Shown: positions 1 to 11,340 of the stretch, piece after piece
How the letters are laid out: each line of letters starts with the position of its first letter
Numbering within the stretch: the stretch's first letter is position 1
Source: Mallotus nudiflorus
Lineage: Eukaryota > Streptophyta > Magnoliopsida > Malpighiales > Euphorbiaceae
Direction of reading: 5' to 3'
Assembly: GCA_947683625.1 (NCBI GenBank)
Contig: CANTUR010000424.1
Location: forward strand, 248,001-312,000
DNA length: 64,000 nt
Made by a program: the position numbers and the translations under genes
Notes under the pieces: generated by a model
The model's input: only the letters and a program-made list of their open reading frames with translations
What the model was told of the DNA's origin: nothing
Databases searched by the model: none

Positions 1-503
1 TCCTGGGGTGGCTCCTCTTCAAGTGGCAGACATAGTAGCTCTTCAATAGTAGCATCCCCTATTCTTTTGGCTACTTGTTTCATCACTTCTTCTTTGTTGC
101 TCTTAGCTAAGTTTTCCATAATCCAGTCCTTGAAAATCTTGAACTAAGGAAAATTTTTTCCAATGACATTAACAGACTCCTTAGCACCTAAATAGTACTT
201 GCCCTCTCCTAGCTTGATGAAATTATCACTCAATGGCTCAACTCTCCCTAGGGGATTATTTCTCTTGGCCTTATCCTTCTTTCTTACCCTTCTGTTGGTG
301 GATCATATCTCAGTACACCCCAATCCTTTAGTCTTGCTTTGACTCTTGAATTATAGTAGCTTAGGACTTCCTTACTCATTCGTCCCTAGCCTTCATCCAG
401 ATTGGTAATTCATGCTCTCCATCATTTTTACAATCCTTGGGTCCATCTCAGTCTCATCAAATATCCCATCAATTTAAAAACCAGGAGGAACACATACTTG
501 TTT

Positions 504-1072
504 TTATTTTTCTAGTATGGTGACCACAACCGCATTAGTTCCTGCTTCAATTGTCACTACATCTCCTTCATGAGGGAATTTTATCTTCTGGTGCACAGTT
601 GAGGATACCCCTCCCAGAGCATAGAACCATAGCCTTCCCAAGAATAAAGTATAAGTAATGGGTATATCTAGCACAGTGAACTCAATAATTGATTCCATAG
701 GCCCTGTTCTAACCATAGCTTGGAATGTCCCCCCCCCCCCTCATTATAAGCTCTGATTATAAGGTTTAAATCTATTAAGTCTTTAGCTTTCAAATATAAG
801 TTACGCAAGATCTTTAAAGGGCAAACATTAATGGCAGAACCATCATCAACCATTGCAAAGTTAGTTCTTTTCCCTTTTACTTTAGCTTGGATAAACAATG
901 CATTGTTATAATTTCTTCCTTCTAAAGGCAAGTCATTATTTGAGAAGATTATCAGATGTGTTTCTTTTCTATAACCTTTGCTATCATTAGCCTTAGGTGT
1001 GGCTATTATTTCAATGTTCATGTTCAACAGAGCTTTTACCAGAGCTCTTTTGTGGCTACTTGAGTGCATCAC
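504..1072 (-). pseudogene. Retropepsin (aspartic protease) domain of the gypsy element, frameshifted
   Basis: The protease would cut the Gag-Pol polyprotein. The N-terminal part (1072 to about 740) contains VDDGSAINVCP, which corresponds to the D-(N/T/S)-G-(S/T) active site, here D-D-G-S. The C-terminal part (716 to 504) contains LGRLWFYALGGVSSTVHQK and KFPHEGDVV, the conserved end of plant retropepsins. The two parts are in different frames. The shift maps to a run of about 14 C at 728-742 (G on the coding strand), consistent with homopolymer slippage. Confidence 0.75.
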
Positions 1073-1157
1073 TAATTTCTAGATACTGAAACTTTCTTTA
1101 GCCTTCTTAAGTTGTTCTAAAATTAGGTCTTCCTTTTTCCTTTCATTTATTTTTGCA

Positions 1158-1658
1158 TCATCTGTCTCTTCTCTTTCTATAACTCTTAATCTTTTTCTCT
1201 GCTGCCTTGTAATTCCTCCCACTTCTAGTGACATAATTCACTTTAGGGTCATCGCTCCACCCATCCAGACCAGTGGGAATCTCTTCATCAGAGTCATACC
1301 AAATGTCTATGACTCCGATGATTCTGTCCCTTTTTCCATTCTTCCATAATTCTATTGTGCATGTTTCCTTTCCCTCCATGCCAAGCTTTCCTAGATATGC
1401 TCTTAGTAATTCCTCAATCCCTTGTTCGAGAGTTAGAGACTCCTTATTTTCTTCTTTTACTAGCCCATCATTAAATTCATCTCCCCATCTTAAGGGCACA
1501 ATCTCCTCAAGAGGTATATCATTGAAAGTAGGCTTTGAATAGAACACCCTATAATCAAATTTGCCTGAGGGTTGCCCTAATAAATCCTCAACTCCTGACT
1601 GTTCTGGGGTTTTGGATTCTTTCTTATCACTAAAATCATCACCCCATCCGGAGGACAT
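1158..1658 (-). pseudogene. Charged linker segment between gag and protease of the gypsy element
   Basis: An open stretch of about 166 codons, rich in Asp, Glu and Trp. It contains the repeated phrase FDYRVFYSKPTFNDIPLEE / PLRWGDEFND, which reappears degenerately just upstream (about 1660-1740), so it carries an internal duplication. No catalytic domain is recognisable. Its place between gag and the protease, and its orientation, make it part of the retroelement polyprotein. Similar low-complexity linkers occur in Tat-type elements. Function unknown. Confidence 0.45.
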
Positions 1659-2389
1659 AATTGGTTCAACTAGGATATCTGCAAAGGGCGATTTGGAATA
1701 GAATACCTTATAGTTAAATTTCCCTGAGGGCTACCCCAGCAAATCCTCAACTCCTCTAGAGGCATCAAGAGATTCTCTATTAGTTATAGGGTTTATATTT
1801 TCAAAGGATTTTAGCACTTTTTCTTCACTCACTCCTGAGTTAATCATCATGGTGGCCAATGGTGGGACATTTCAGTAGTCAGGGAAAGGATTATTTCTAA
1901 TGTTTAGGTTGAAGTTAGATTTTTTAGGGTCAATGATTTTTCCAAAGTCTGTTAGGTTTTGAATCTCGTGTTTGAGGCAAATACAGGCGTCTGTGGAGTG
2001 GCTAGCTACTTGGTGAAACTTGTCATAGCTATTGGGGTCGTAGCTTGGGACATTCAGGTTAGGTGGTTTGGAGAAGGCTAAGGGTCAAAGTAAGCCTCTC
2101 TAAATCAATCATTCTAAGACTTTGGAGAGTAGTTGGTTGAAGTTAAAGAATCTTTGGGGTTGCTAAACTGGTCGTACCTGCACAACTCGGCTAGTACTTC
2201 CCTATTGTATGCCCCTAGTTGGGTAGTTTTAGGTTCCAGTGCCTTTGGAGCTTCTTTTCTTTTCATTCTCAATCTTTTCTGCTTGCAGACCATTATCATA
2301 CAAGTCTATGAAAATTTTGGGGTTCATCATCTACAACCTCTTGACCAAATTAGGTGACACATTCCAAACTATCATCCTAACCTAATCCT

Positions 2390-2840
2390 TCTTAGCTAGC
2401 TTATTCTTCATTAGCCTTACTTTATTCATGAATCTGGTAAGGAAAAGGGAAAGATTCATTGGGTTTCTGCTTTTTCAATTCTAAATCTTTGATGGACACT
2501 TCCAATTTAGTGTTACAATAATCATCTTATTTCAAAAAGGCAGTACATAATTCTTTCCAATCATCTCTCATAGATTTTTCTAACCCATGATACCAGTTTA
2601 TAACCATTCCCTCTAAAAATAGTACAAATAACATAGTGATCACTTCTAATGGTGTTTTAGTAGTGCTCATGGTTATTATGTACTGGCTGAGATGAATGCT
2701 CAAATCTCCTCTCCTATCAAATTTTTATAGTTGTGGCATCTTAAAATTGTCAGGCAGCCTATCATCTCCCATCTGTAGGATGTCATCGAAGTTAAATGAA
2801 TACCCCATACTTTTTCCCCTAATTAGCTCTTCCATCTTGA
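2390..2840 (-). pseudogene. Retrotransposon gag capsid domain (gypsy), several stops
   Basis: Minus-strand translation gives the classic plant gag order. It starts with MGDDRLPDNFKMPQ and FDRRGDLSIHLSQYI, then MSTTKTPLEVITMLFVLFLE, then INWYHGLEKSMRDDWKELC, matching the retrotrans_gag family in which a Trp-Tyr follows a G-x-A/V-x-x-W helix. Stops interrupt it near the start and after the AFLK segment. It would form the particle capsid. The region 2840-3465 upstream holds an acidic and lysine-rich N-terminal extension without a clear domain. Confidence 0.65.
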
Positions 2841-3610
2841 ACATCTTCTAGGTTAATACTTGCATCTACTTAGACTCATGGTCTTGTACCAGTTCAAGTG
2901 ATTCTCTCTTTGCCTTTTCTATCATATAGTTCTTAACATCCTCAGATTGCATATCGATAGCAGGTGGGTTTCTAGTAACAGGTTGCCCCCCATCATTATT
3001 GGTAATAGGTGGAGCATCCATAGCAAGTGGGACAGCAGCAGTAGTAGGTGGTTATTCAATTATAGGTGGTGGTATGATAATAGCAGGTTGCATCAGTCCA
3101 GATAGTGCTTGTCTTAGCTCATCTTGCATCATAGCCCTCATGTCATTTATTACAGCTCCTTTGATGTCTTTTAAGGTCCATTTCCTTTGTTGTTGTTCCA
3201 TTTGTTCAGATTCATGTGAAGTTGGTTAAGCTTAAAGTGGGTTGATATGGCTTCTTTCCAGTCTATCCAGTTTATTTAGGATTTCCTTTTCTAAGGCTTT
3301 AGAACTTTGACTCTTTCTTTTTAGTCCGCCACCTTTTTGTCTCCAAATACGAGAAGACCCTAATGTATCTATGATGGCTGCAAAATAAGGTGTTAGTATG
3401 ATGAATGAGATGCATGTATGAATGATGCATATGTTATGCGACAAGTAGCAAGTAGCACGTATCAATCAAATGTATGATATACATCCTTCCAACCTTATTC
3501 CTCCCACACACATGTTCAATGGCGAGTCTCTTGTCCAAGGATTTTTTGTTTTGGTCTTAATATTAATGGGGGATATCAGGGACTAACGCGCATGCCAGAT
3601 CTTGAAATAA

Positions 3611-3948
3611 TATTTCTAGGTATAAAGGTCTAGCTCAATCTTCATTACCCCCTAAGGGGCTTCAAAAGTATGGGCATAGGCTTTTATAGATAGAAATACC
3701 CCATGGTAATAAGCATAGAAACAACATTTCTAAGTATAAAGGTATAGCCCAATCTTTATTACCCTAAGGGGCTTCAAAAGTATAAGCCTGGACTTTTATA
3801 GATAGAAATACTTCATGGTAATAAGCATAGAAACAATATTTCTAAGTATAAAGGTCTAGCCCAATCTTCTTTACCCCAAGGGGCTTCAAAAGTATGGGCC
3901 TATGCTTTTATAGATAGAAATATCTCATGGAAAAAAAGCATACAAGCA
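3611..3948. repeat. Three tandem copies of a 112-114 bp unit in the gypsy leader
   Basis: Copies start near 3611, 3725 and 3837. Each contains ATTTCTAAGTATAAAGG, AAGGGGCTTCAAAAGTAT and TTTTATAGATAGAAATA. They lie between the LTR and gag of the minus-strand element, that is, in its untranslated leader. The copies differ from each other at scattered positions, so the array is not very recent. Confidence 0.85.
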
Positions 3949-4363
3949 ATTTTGGTAGATCCTAAGGGAAGTAACTAAGCCATTATAAGTGGTTAGGGTC
4001 CAGTAAAAAGTCAAGATTCCCTTAGTAAGATGCCCTCTTTTAGGACTTGAGTTACAAGCCAAGGTCAGAGGGGCCTAACATCCTTTGTAAACTCAAGAAA
4101 AGACTACCCCCCCTTTAGGACTTGGGTTACAGACTTTGGTCAAATGAGCCTGATAATCTCTCTTGAACCGAGTTAAGGCTAAGAGTAATGGTTAGCTAAT
4201 TTACAACTCCATAAAGCTAGTGAAATAATGGAATCATAAACTAACGTCATCGGTTTAATAAGGACATACAAAATGAATGCAAGAATAAAATAACAATTAA
4301 TAAAATAATTCTAAAGAACACAAGTAGAATTAGTATCTCTTATCTCTAGTGAAATCACCATTG

Positions 4364-5780
4364 TAGACAGTGGGGTTTTACGACACATAAGATTTTAGCA
4401 ATTGCGACATTATTTAGGCTCAAGGCCTTAGAGAATATACTAACCATTATCACAAAGACATGTTGTGGAGATGAGGAGTCACCACCCAAGGTAATAACTA
4501 GGACAAATCGAAAGGTGGTACTCGATTCTCTAAAAGAAAACTAGCACCACAACCAGGAGATTCTAGGAATGAAATACTAACTTCTCTTAGTCTTGTGTTC
4601 ATTTAGAATTACTTTATGAATTACTATCTTATTCTATAATTACATGCAATTTTATTTAAACCTAAATTAAACATCCATCTAACCCAAAAAGGCAGTAGGT
4701 CATAAAATCACATGTAAAAAAATGCATACAAAAAGCAACGTCCCTATATATAAGCTAGATTAATTTTACTAAAGTTAGCTAATTCTACATTTTTATTTAC
4801 AAGTGAATAGGAAGATGAGCTTACATTTTAATTGAATTAGTGGGCCTAAATTTACTTGTTTTAATTATCTAAGGGAATGAGCCTATTGTCTATAAATTTT
4901 AAAGAAGAAACTATTAAGTGGGTCTAAGTCTATTTTAATTTTAAATCAAATAAAAGTGGAGCCTAGGTCTATTTATTTTAAAATAAATAAAATTAATGAG
5001 CTGAATTACTATCTTATTTTACATTTTAATTACTAAAAATGGACCTAATGTCTAATTAATTTCAATTACTAAAAATGGGCCTAATGTCTAATTAATTTTA
5101 AAAAAGAAATAAAATAAATTAGTGGGCTAAAGTCTAAGTTAATTTTTTTAATTAAAAGTGGGCTTAAATCTAATTTAACCTAAATGGGTCTAAATTAATT
5201 TTAAATTAATTAAAAACTAAAAATCATTTTTAAGCCTATTTATTAAATGGTTTTGATCCTAATGTGGGCTCGAGACCTAAAGAATTAAAAGATCCAAAAA
5301 CAAAACTCAAACAAAAAATCATAACAAAATCATATCAAACACAAGATTTATGTGATTTTCTAAAAAATCCTAAATCAATTTACATGCAACCCTAAATTAA
5401 TCTAAAGCCACTATTAATTTAATTGATTTTTACCCAATTGAACCTAAATTACTAATAAATTTTATTGCATAAAATATAAAATTATATTATTTCCCACTAT
5501 TGGGGCTATTACAAACTATTATGCAGAAATTAAAATCAAATTAATAAAAGCAAATTAAAAGAACGCATAAATCATAAATCCTAAATCCTATGGGGGTTTT
5601 ACAAATCTTAATTCATGACATTTTATGGATTCTTCCAATGGTCACTGTCAAAATTTTATATCACTACTTTCATCTCTGAAGTGTCACAGAACATCAATCA
5701 AAACAAAAAAATTAATTAGTAAGAAATCAAATAAATAAAAAATAAGAAAAAGAAATCAAATCAAAATAAAAGAGGAAAAA
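4364..5780 (-). repeat. 5' LTR of the minus-strand gypsy element (outer end truncated)
   Basis: The inner end is at 4364-4365: coding-strand sequence ends ACTGTCTACA and is followed at once by ATGGTGATTTCACTAGAG, the usual position of the primer site. The LTR aligns on the opposite strand with the solo LTR at about 55,480-56,797: for example GTAATAGCCCCAA here against GTAATAGCCCCAG there, and the blocks around AATCTCCTGGTT and TTGTCCAAG. The first roughly 800 bp of the full LTR are missing. The truncated outer end abuts LINE sequence at about 5780. Confidence 0.75.
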
Positions 5781-7600
5781 GAAGGGTAGAATATGCTATG
5801 ACCAACTGAAGACAATCTGATTCTAGCTCAACCTCTTGAAAACCTTTATTCTTTAAGCAGCTCATCACCTCCCTGCAACTAATAGCCTCAACAGTTGAAG
5901 GAGAATAACTACCAAACTGAGAACATTGAAAAGCAACAACAAAGTGGCCATTACTGTCACACACAACACAACCACCACACACACAATTCAACTGATGAAA
6001 CAAAGCAGCATCAACATGACATTTGTAAGAACTAGCCTTAGGCTTTTCCTATCTTCTAATATTGCTACCAGCTGAAATAGATTGTTCTTGAGAAAGCAAT
6101 CGGGCATTGTGCCATTGAAGCAAACAAGAACTAGTAGCTGTAACAATCTGAAAACATGAGTGTTGTCTTTGATTCCAAACTAAATCATTATGAGTGGACC
6201 AAATCTACCACAAGAGCATCACAGTGTTACAACATACCTCTGTCAAAAAATGACTAAGAATAGAGCACCACCAAAACACGAAGTCCATGTTATGAACATT
6301 CAAACAACCAACCTCCAAAGTTCTCCAAACATTGTTAACAAAAGGACATCCAACCAGAGCATGGTAAATTGTCTTGTTCTCCCCGTGGCAACGAGGGTAA
6401 ACGGAAGGCACTTCAATAGAACGACACCAAAGAAGTGAGATGGTTGGTAAATAGCCTCTACAATCTCTCTAAATAACATTCTTCACCTTCAGAAGGACAT
6501 TTAAACTCTAAAAGAGTTTCCAATTTATATCAAACGAAAATAGGGGAACATTATTGTTTTATTTAATAAGGATACAGTAAGCACTTTTAACAGTATATTG
6601 ACCTCTAGAATCTTATCACGACGTAAGAATATCATCAGACCCTCTAATGCTCAAAAGAATGCTCAAGATTACGTTAGCATCCCTTTCCAAAAAGATATCC
6701 TTTATAAGATCAGCATCCCAAACCTTTTTATCCAAACACATCGAAGAGTTCACCACAACAGAACCAAGACCTTTACCATTAGGAGTGTGAATAAATGGAT
6801 AATCATCATCTAGGAGCCAAGGATCAAGAAACACTGCTACTTTCCTACCATCACCAATCCTCCACTTCACACCTTTATAATTAAAAATTGAGAAGCCATA
6901 ATACTTCTCCAAGAGTAACTGGGGTTATCGCCAATAAAGGCTTCAAGAAAATTACCTTTTGGATAGTACATTGCCTTTAACACCTAAGCAACTAGAGAAT
7001 GAGGTGAGGTTAATAACCTCCACCCTTGCTTTCCTAACAAAGTGATGTTGAACTCGTGTAACTTCTGAAAGCCTAAACCTCCACCAAATTTGTGAGTACA
7101 AAGCCTATTCTAAGACATCCAACGGATACCATGACTACCATTAGCATTCTACCCACCCCACCAAAACCCATTCATATCCTTCTCAATATCTTTATATAGA
7201 GACTTAAGAAGAAGAAAAGTACCCATAGCGAAAGAAGGAACCACTTGTACTACTGTTTTGAGAAGTATCTCTTTCCCCAAACGAGAAAGGCATTTCTTGG
7301 ACTAGTTATTAAGATGTTGACCCACCTTCTAACAAATATATGCAAAACACATCCTTCCTACTTCTACCAATCAAAGAAAGAAGCCCGAGGTATTTGTTAT
7401 TGCTTGCTAAAAGAGGAACATTAAGAATTTGGCACAGAGTTTGCCTCACCAAATCCTTATTATTCTTGCTAAACAAAATTAAAGACTTCTAGAAATTTAT
7501 CATTTGACCAAATGCCTGCTCATATAAACTCAAAAGAAGAATGATGAAATCTAGGCAACCCAAATCCTCGAACTTATAAACGTTGATGCTACACATTCTA
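5781..7600 (-). mobile_element. LINE (non-LTR retrotransposon), C-terminal part of ORF2, decayed
   Basis: Reading from 7600 downward, broken frames spell the region after reverse transcriptase of plant LINE ORF2: NNKYLGLLSLIGRSRKD, FGKEILLKTVVQVVPSFAMG, FWWGG, and KWRIGDGRKVAVFLDPWLLD (6616-6912). A zinc-binding zf-RVT segment follows (MPSVYPRCHGENKTIYHALVG, 6205-6411), then an RNase H start (ORF 5761-6003, CDSNGHFVVAF and STVEAISCREVM). Both ends are missing: the 3' end meets gypsy LTR sequence and the 5' end meets the TRIM element. Multiple stops show it is dead. Confidence 0.75.
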
Positions 7601-7915
7601 ATAGGCTAGTTTTTTGAGGAGAGGGTAATGGTCTTGTGACAAGTGGTATCAGAGCCGACTACTCATCTTCAATGTAGGACCCTCATGAGAGATACCAGGA
7701 TCAAGGTAGGTCCAAACCGGGTGGGCCCCTCTCCTCCATTGGGTAAGAAGCCAGTGCAATGAGAGCGTTACACAATTGGATGAGGTAGAATGTCACAAAT
7801 CCCACATTAGAAAGTTATAGAGGAAGTCTTGGGCTAGCCCAAAATGAACAAAAATCTATGGGAACTACCCATTATATAATGGCCCAAAATGAACAAATAT
7901 ATATATATATATATA
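7598..7915 (+). mobile_element. TRIM (terminal-repeat retrotransposon in miniature)
   Basis: A primer-binding site TGGTATCAGAGCC (initiator tRNA-Met type) lies at 7644-7656, directly after an LTR-like end GTCTTGTGACA (7641). Only about 149 bp later, TGTCACAAATCCCACATTAG at 7791 starts a second LTR. TGTCACA...CCCACATT is the typical opening of plant TRIM LTRs. The left LTR is reduced to its last roughly 45 bp and the right LTR contains a TA run (7896-7917). TRIMs encode no protein and depend on autonomous elements. Confidence 0.6.
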
Positions 7916-7984
7916 TAATGACCCAAAATTATAGGGGTCCTTCTAAATCATGGTGCCCTAGGCACAAGCCTTAGTTGCCTAGGC

Positions 7985-8270
7985 CTAGAACTGGGCCTGA
8001 TGCTGTGCAGGAGAGAGTCGGCGGTTAGAATTTATCATTTCTATGGTGAAGCTAATTTTACTGTTGATTATTCAACGAACTTTACTTCTACGGTTCCGGT
8101 TAGGTGTCACAGGATTTCGATTCCGTGTGTTTTCTTTAGGAATGGCTGCTGCGTGATGTCAGTAGAGTTAGCTATGGATAGGTAGCTTCATTTAGCTTTG
8201 TTTTACGCTATATTGTATTTATAACGTAATTAGAAAATGGTAACTAAACTCTCATAATAAAAAAAAAATC
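7985..8270 (+). mobile_element. LINE 3' tail: end of RNase H plus A-rich tail
   Basis: ORF 8000-8185 reads YHFYGEANFTVDYSTNFT and ends in a short hydrophobic and charged tail. This resembles the C-terminal YREANxxADxLAN helix of LINE-encoded RNase H with its usual tail. A short 3' untranslated stretch follows, then AATAAAAAAAAAATC at about 8257-8270, a probable poly-A remnant. The catalytic part is absent. It is in opposite orientation to the LINE at 5.8-7.6 kb, so it is a separate insertion. Confidence 0.45.
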
Positions 8271-8285
8271 AAATCTTTGAAAAAC

Positions 8286-8640
8286 TTAGCCTTGACTTGA
8301 GTCACTTGCTCTTTTCAACCAGCCACTTGCTCCCTGACTTGAGTCATTGCTCTCTTTAATCAGTCATACCTATTACAATATGAATATGAGAATCCATACT
8401 GCAGAAAGAGAAAAAATTCAAAAATTAGAAATATATTATCGTGTAATAAAGGAAACGGTAACTAAAATCACAAAAACCTTTCAAACTCAAAATGTGTGAG
8501 CACATCACCTTCTCTAACAAGTCCCTTAATATTCTCATATTGAAACCATTCAAATCATTAAGAAAATTGCCCCTGACTTAGGTCACTTGCTCTTTTCAAC
8601 CGATCCTACCTGTTACCATCTTGCAGGAAAGGAAACAAAA
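8286..8640. repeat. Interspersed copies of a GACTTGAGTCACTTGCTC motif
   Basis: TTGACTTGAGTCACTTGCTC with CTTTTCAACC occurs at about 8291, a variant CTGACTTGAGTCATTGCTC at about 8335, and CTGACTTAGGTCACTTGCTC with CTTTTCAACC again at about 8571. The rest of 8190-8940 is AT-rich and shows no coding sequence. Origin unknown. Confidence 0.6.
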
Positions 8641-9079
8641 TTCAAGAATTAAAAAAACTAATAAAAATAATCACATTTCAAAGGAATGATCATCTCAAAA
8701 AACTCACTGCTTTCTCCAACACAATATGCTTAAAATAAGAATCCATCCTCCATGCAAGGAAACAAATTCAATATTAAGATAAATGCTAGAAACAACTAAA
8801 TGCAAATAACTATTCACCTTATAAAAGAATGTATGCGATTAACAAGTTAGTAAATATAAATGCAATTCCCTAATTTAACTAAATGGTATAAAACCCCTAA
8901 TTTTAAATTATTATTAGCTAACTATTAACATTGAGTTATTATAAAGTTTGTTATGTTTGTTATACTTGTGGATAGTATATATACTCAACTCTTGTATTTG
9001 TATTGATCAATATGAAATACACAATCACTTTATTCTCTCAATTATAACTTGGTATCAGAGCTTTTCAAAACTCACCAAG

Positions 9080-9758
9080 ATGACAACCTCTGCTTCCTCT
9101 ATTGCTTCTTCTTCCTCATCTGCAAATTCAACCTCTTTCTCTATTTCTTTATTGACACCCTTTCCCAAACTTTCTTTTCTATAAAACTGACATCCAAGAA
9201 CTACATTCCTTGGAAGCTCCAATTTACACCTTTGTTTTAACTTTTAAAACCTCCATGGCATCCTTTATGGCACTGAACCTTGTCCCCCTAAGGATTGCAT
9301 CAACTCTAAAACTCAACAGAGCGAACTTAATCCAGACTACATTACATGGTTTACTAAGGATCAAATCTTTTTCTTGGTTATTATCCTCTATTACGGAGGA
9401 ATTTTATCCACATATAATCTGTCTCACCTCATCTGTTACAATTTGGAGTGCCCTTTCCGCTACCTTCGGCACCATCAGTCATGCACAGAGAACTCAGTTG
9501 CACATCAAAGTACATAACCTTTCAAAGGATGACAAGCCTATTTCCAAATTCTTGTATCAAACAAAAGCAATCGTTGACAGTTTAACTCTTGTCGGCCAAC
9601 CAATATTTGATGTAAAATTTAATTGTATTATTTTTCAAAAAATTGGTGCTGATTATAATCTGATAATTACTACTCTCCAGCAATACTCTATCGCGCCAAT
9701 ATTCCATGATTTACATGGACAACTCTTCACTCACGAGTTATTGCTCAAGACACAGTAG
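9080..9758 (+). pseudogene. Copia gag, frameshifted
   Basis: The start ATG at 9080 opens a Ser-rich N-terminus (MTTSASSIASSSSSANS). A frameshift near 9180 moves the reading frame into the long ORF 9210-9758, which contains LTSSVTIWSALSATFGTISH, AQRTQLHIKVHNLSK and QTKAIVDSLTLVGQPI. These match the UBN2/copia gag family (W-x-x-L...F and L-x-x-L-x-x-L-K patterns). The product would form the cytoplasmic particle shell. Non-functional because of the shift. Confidence 0.7.
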
Positions 9759-9884
9759 CCAGCTCTTCCTTCAGCCAGCCTGGTTCATCGTTCCTCACCT
9801 AATTCTACTGCTCTTTCTGGGTTTAATAATCAAGGACGATTTTAGCGAGGACGGGGTCGAGGAAGATTTTCTTCTCGCCTATCG

Positions 9885-10440
9885 GTGTCCTATCAGGTCT
9901 GCAGTTTTCATAACCATACTGCCATTCAATGTTATTGTCGTTTTGATTCATCATATACAACTGACTCACATTCCGATGGCCAGTGCAATTCTGGTCATTC
10001 AGCTCAAACTGATTTAACAACAGCTCTTATTGAATCCTCTTTGTCTTCCCAATCCAATATCGCTTCACTCTCCTGGTATCTCGATACAGGTACAACACAT
10101 CATGTCATTCCTGACCTGAGTTCTCTTTCTTTTGTCGATGAGTACAAAGGTATAGATAAATTGGTTGTTGGTAATGGTAAGGCTTTACATATTGCACGCT
10201 AAGTTCCTTCTTCAACCAAGAATCTTGCTTTGACAAATGTCTTACATGCTCCAGCTATCACAAAGCCTTTGCTATATGTCAGAAAATTATGTACTGACAA
10301 TGATTGTTTCCTGGAATTTTATCCGGATCGTTGTCTTGTGAAGGATTGAATAACGAAGACACCTATATTTCAAGGAGCTCTTGATTCCAAATTATATAAG
10401 TTTCAAACTGCCTTAATTTGCCAACCACATTTTACTACAT
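9885..10440 (+). pseudogene. Copia zinc knuckle remnant and protease
   Basis: The ORF 9885-10202 begins at a damaged CCHC knuckle (CSFHNHTAIQC) and contains SWYLDTGTTHHVIPDLSSL, the copia retropepsin active site D-T-G in the usual W-x-x-D-(S/T)-G-A/T context. VGNGKALHI follows. The protein is cut by a stop at about 10,200 and continues in a shifted frame (FLEFYPDRCLVKD) toward the pre-integrase domain. Confidence 0.7.
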
Positions 10441-10451
10441 TCTTAGCTTCT

Positions 10452-11340
10452 TTGGAGGACTGGCACAGTCGGTTAGGACATTCAAATTATCAAACAGTAC
10501 GGGCTTTGATTAATCAATTTCATCTGCGTTGCTCTTCGAATAAAATCACCAATGACAAATGTGAAGCTTGTTGTCTTGGGAAATTACATAGAGTTTCTTT
10601 ACTTGTAACTAATCAATGGAGTTCTAAACTGTTACAATTAATTCACTCTGATGTATGAGGTTCAACACCTATGTGTTCATCTACTGGGGATCGATCCTTT
10701 GTAATTTTTATTGATGATTACTCATTGTTCACTTGGTTATTTCTAATAGAGCAAAAGAGTGATGTTCCTTCTATCTTTTATCAATTTCAGAAATTGGTTG
10801 AAAATCAGTTGAGTTGCAAAATGCAATCTTTTAATTCTAACTGGGAAGGAAAATTTCGTCCTCTACATACTTATTTTAACAACATTGGCATTTTTCATCA
10901 AATTTCTTGTCCACATACCCATGTGTAAAATGGGACTGCTGAATGTAAGGTTTAAAATATTGTAGATGTTGGCTTGGCTAGCTTGGGCACTGTGGTGCGC
11001 CATTTAAGTATTGGCATTATGCCTTTAAAACGACAGTATTTTTTATTAATCGCCTGCACAGTGTTTCTTTGTCCAAGGGAATTCCTTTTAAGAAATTATT
11101 TAAAGCTCCACCAAATTACTTATTCTTAAAGCTTTTCGGGTGTGCCATTTATCTGCTTCTACGGCTATGCAACAGGAACAAATTCTCTTTCCATTCCAAG
11201 CAGTGCGTTTTCTTGGGTTACTCTGCCCATCATTTGGGTTATCGTTGCCTAGGTAAAGACAACTGTCACGTATACATTGCCAGGCATTTTCAGTTTGATG
11301 AGAAGATTTTTCCATTTGAACTGCTCTCTTCAGGTGGACC
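10452..11340 (+). pseudogene. Copia GAG-pre-integrase and integrase, broken
   Basis: 10,452-10,658 reads DWHSRLGHSNYQTVRALI with CEACCLGKLHR, the HHCC zinc-binding module. 10,671-10,928 holds the start of the integrase core (VIFIDDYSLFTWLFLIEQKS). The second catalytic Asp region reads FNSNWEGKF, so the Asp is lost. 11,069-11,330 has FGCAIYLLLRL and CVFLGYSAHHLGYRCL, the integrase C-terminal signature. Stops at 10,659, 10,926 and further on inactivate it. Confidence 0.75.

Larger units (their letters stand above)
1..5780 (-). mobile_element. Ty3/gypsy LTR retrotransposon, 5' half (Tat-like), decayed
   Basis: Read on the minus strand the order is LTR (about 5780 to 4364), leader with tandem repeats, gag (about 2830-2400), a charged linker (about 1660-1160) and retropepsin (1072-504), then the element leaves the window before reverse transcriptase. 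This is the gag-PR order of Ty3/gypsy elements. The long LTR, the long leader and the protease sequence (LGRLWFYALGGVSSTVHQK) fit the plant Tat/Ogre group. All coding parts are broken by stops and frameshifts. The LTR family is shared with the solo LTR at 54,679-56,797. The pol half and the other LTR lie outside the window, so completeness cannot be judged. Confidence 0.75.

Noticed and set aside
3611..3948. CRISPR-like array
   Set aside because: The units are adjacent tandem copies without spacers, in a plant retroelement leader.
5501..5513. TGTAATAGCCCC (minus strand) as an LTR start
   Set aside because: Similarity to the solo LTR continues beyond it on both copies, and the perfect GACCC duplication places the true start about 1.1 kb further out.
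7644..7656. Possible tRNA-Met gene fragments at TGGTATCAGAGC sites (7644, 9050, 38,164, 47,127)
   Set aside because: Only the 12-13 bases complementary to the tRNA 3' end are present and each lies at an LTR edge, so they are primer-binding sites.
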